The position numbers were made by a program, and so were the translations under genes. Positions 12,909-14,267 of a stretch of DNA of 14,267 bases are shown here, in pieces; the stretch's first letter is position 1, and the number at the start of each line of letters is the position of its first letter. Where the stretch lies: the NCBI GenBank assembly GCA_041476545.1, contig JBGOTP010000096.1, positions 1 to 14,267 of the forward strand, written 5' to 3'. Below the pieces are notes generated by a model. It was given only the letters and a program-made list of their open reading frames with translations. It did not search any database and was not told the DNA's origin. The DNA comes from JBGOTP01 sp041476545. GTDB lineage: Bacteria; Acidobacteriota; Vicinamibacteria; Vicinamibacterales; CAVVIG01.

Positions 12909-14267
12909 CTAAAAACTAAACGACAACAGCAGGTCGAGGCCGGCGCGTTCCACGCGCCGGAAGGGCGACCGCGTGAGAGGCGAGGCGTCTGAGAACGTCG
13001 CCCGCAGGCGGAGGAAGCGCGCGATGCGGTACTCGAACGCGGCTTCGTCGTACTGTTCCGTCCCGAACTGCCGCGTGAATCGAGCGACAAGGCCAGGAGC
13101 AATCTGCTCGCCAATCGTGACCTTCGCCCCGGAGCTCACTCCAGTTGACGGCTCGATCTCCAGGATGTCCAGGTTCAACGATCGCTCGAGGGCCGTCGTC
13201 AGACTGCTCGTGAGACTGCTCGTGAGGAATCCGGCGGCCAGCGTGGCGCCGCGCACGGCAAGTTCCTGCTGCTGCGACGCGGACAGATCGCTCGTCGGCG
13301 TGTTGAACACGATGAGGGACAGGATGTCCGACGGGTCGAGCGGCGGTGTACTCGACAGCTGCAGCTCGGGTTCGCGGAGCGTACCGGTGATGGTGACACG
13401 CGCCTCGATCCCCGAGATGACCCGTTTGACGGTGATGAAGATCCCGGGGTTGAAGTCGCCCCTGAAGTCGATCGCGCTCGAGGGATAGAGGTCGAAGCGG
13501 CGGCCCTGGAAAGAGTACGACCCGGTGATCGAGTCGAGCGATCCGGCGGTGGACACGTCCTGGTCCGGTTCCTTGTGGAGAAACAGATCACCGTTGGCGC
13601 GGAGATTGAAGCTGCCGAGCCCGAGGGGCGCGTCTTCCGTAACCTGCACGTTGTCCCCCGTCATGTGCAGCGCACCCTGCGAGTGAATGGCGACCTCGAG
13701 CGAGAGGCGATTCCAGGGGTTGAGCACGGAGATGGCATCAATATTGGGGCCCGTCGTCCCGGTCGACCCCGTGGACTCTGTCGCGTACGGCTGAAACAGC
13801 AGGCGCGAGAGCACTTCGTCCACTTTGAGCTCACCGCCGACGATCGAGATGTCGCCGAAGAGCCGCGGCGCGTCGAACTCTCCACGAAGCTTCAGGCTGG
13901 CGTCGACGTCCACGTTGCCGATTTCGTTGCGGACCACCTCGAAACCACGTGCGCTGATGTCGACCTCGAGATCGCCCACCCGAAGTTCGTGCGTGCCGAG
14001 GCTGCCGCGAATGTCGAGTGGACGGCCCCGCCGATCCTCGAGATGGAAGGCCGCGACAGTGATGCGATCGGTCGAGAACTGGAGCGTCGCACCGCCGTTC
14101 TTGTAACGGGCGCCCGTCGCGACGACCTGAAATCCGACGTTCGATAGTTCGAGCGGCCCCGTGACGTCGGGCGAGCGGGTCGTGCCGGCGATCTGGAGAT
14201 TCATCCGCAGCCGCCCGCTGACATCGCGGACGACATCGGTGAGCCCTTCGACGAGACCGAGGTTCAC
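12909..14267 (-). CDS. tamB: TamB-type translocation and assembly protein, C-terminal part (cut by window edge)
   Basis: The last 452 residues of a larger protein whose start is outside the window. TamB proteins span the periplasm and help deliver lipids or outer-membrane proteins. The chain is nearly all beta strands with repeats typical of TamB/AsmA-like grooves (LRGEFDAPRLFGDISIVGG, then GSYSFQGRRFDLYPSSAIDF). The family's C-terminal signature is present: ITGTLREPELQLSSTPPLD, then DILSLIVFNTPTSDLSASQQ, and LNLDILEIEP. The end, DLLLSFSF, is a barrel-type C-terminus. Typical TamB proteins exceed 1,200 residues, so about two thirds are probably missing here. It converges on the dehydrogenase gene with 29 bases between. 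The partner TamA/Omp85 gene is not in view. Confidence 0.85.
   Translation of the reverse strand: MNLGLVEGLTDVVRDVSGRLRMNLQIAGTTRSPDVTGPLELSNVGFQVVATGARYKNGGATLQFSTDRITVAAFHLEDRRGRPLDIRGSLGTHELRVGDLEVDISARGFEVVRNEIGNVDVDASLKLRGEFDAPRLFGDISIVGGELKVDEVLSRLLFQPYATESTGSTGTTGPNIDAISVLNPWNRLSLEVAIHSQGALHMTGDNVQVTEDAPLGLGSFNLRANGDLFLHKEPDQDVSTAGSLDSITGSYSFQGRRFDLYPSSAIDFRGDFNPGIFITVKRVISGIEARVTITGTLREPELQLSSTPPLDPSDILSLIVFNTPTSDLSASQQQELAVRGATLAAGFLTSSLTSSLTTALERSLNLDILEIEPSTGVSSGAKVTIGEQIAPGLVARFTRQFGTEQYDEAAFEYRIARFLRLRATFSDASPLTRSPFRRVERAGLDLLLSFSF

Noticed and set aside
12880..12925. Inverted repeat (GTTGTC and GACAAC) as a terminator between convergent genes
   Set aside because: The arms are short, interrupted by about 23 bases and lie partly within the TamB coding end; no T-run follows on either strand.

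Overview
The window is high-GC bacterial DNA, densely coding on both strands. It is rich in secreted proteins: PQQ-type beta-propellers, a lipoprotein cytochrome, an outer-membrane barrel and a TamB-like protein. The mix is what I would expect of an Acidobacteriota genome, perhaps Vicinamibacteria. It includes several propellers with an Asp-Trp-Pro entry motif, a secreted 'PDGQPDLQG' protein of a family common in that phylum, and a double-membrane envelope. This placement is inference from protein style; there is no rRNA or other marker gene here.

Layout. (1) 1-5246: four PQQ-like beta-propeller genes, two on the minus strand (one cut by the window edge, one a 739-residue three-domain protein) and two on the plus strand, all beginning with a signal peptide and a DWPxxxG motif. 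(2) 5284-6306: two tandem paralogous four-helix membrane proteins resembling DUF6644. (3) 6307-6797: about 490 bases without a convincing gene. (4) 6798-8616: a cytochrome c'-like lipoprotein with a C-terminal CENCH haem site, then a patatin-like phospholipase. (5) 8613-10490: a secreted protein of unknown function (minus) diverging from a predicted outer-membrane barrel (plus). (6) 10583-11413: an RNA-binding cluster of an RRM protein, a small Lys/Arg-rich protein and a divergent cold-shock-domain protein. (7) 11524-12879: a secreted sorbosone/glucose dehydrogenase-like propeller. (8) 12909-14267: the C-terminal part of a TamB-type translocation protein, converging on it.

Working together. 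Regions 1, 2, 4 and 7 could all belong to periplasmic oxidation and electron transfer, but only the sorbosone-dehydrogenase-like protein and the cytochrome carry residues that suggest redox activity. The four DWP propellers may be structural or binding proteins. Region 6 is the clearest functional cluster: three small nucleic-acid-binding proteins within 0.85 kb, with a stem-loop next to the RRM ribosome-binding site and a strong GC hairpin between two of the genes.

The most unusual non-coding signal is a set of degenerate heptamer repeats lying at the 3' ends of genes. In one case the two stop codons of a convergent gene pair fall inside the same repeat unit. I found no CRISPR array, tRNA, rRNA, insertion sequence or obvious defence system, and no clear case for a wholly new system.
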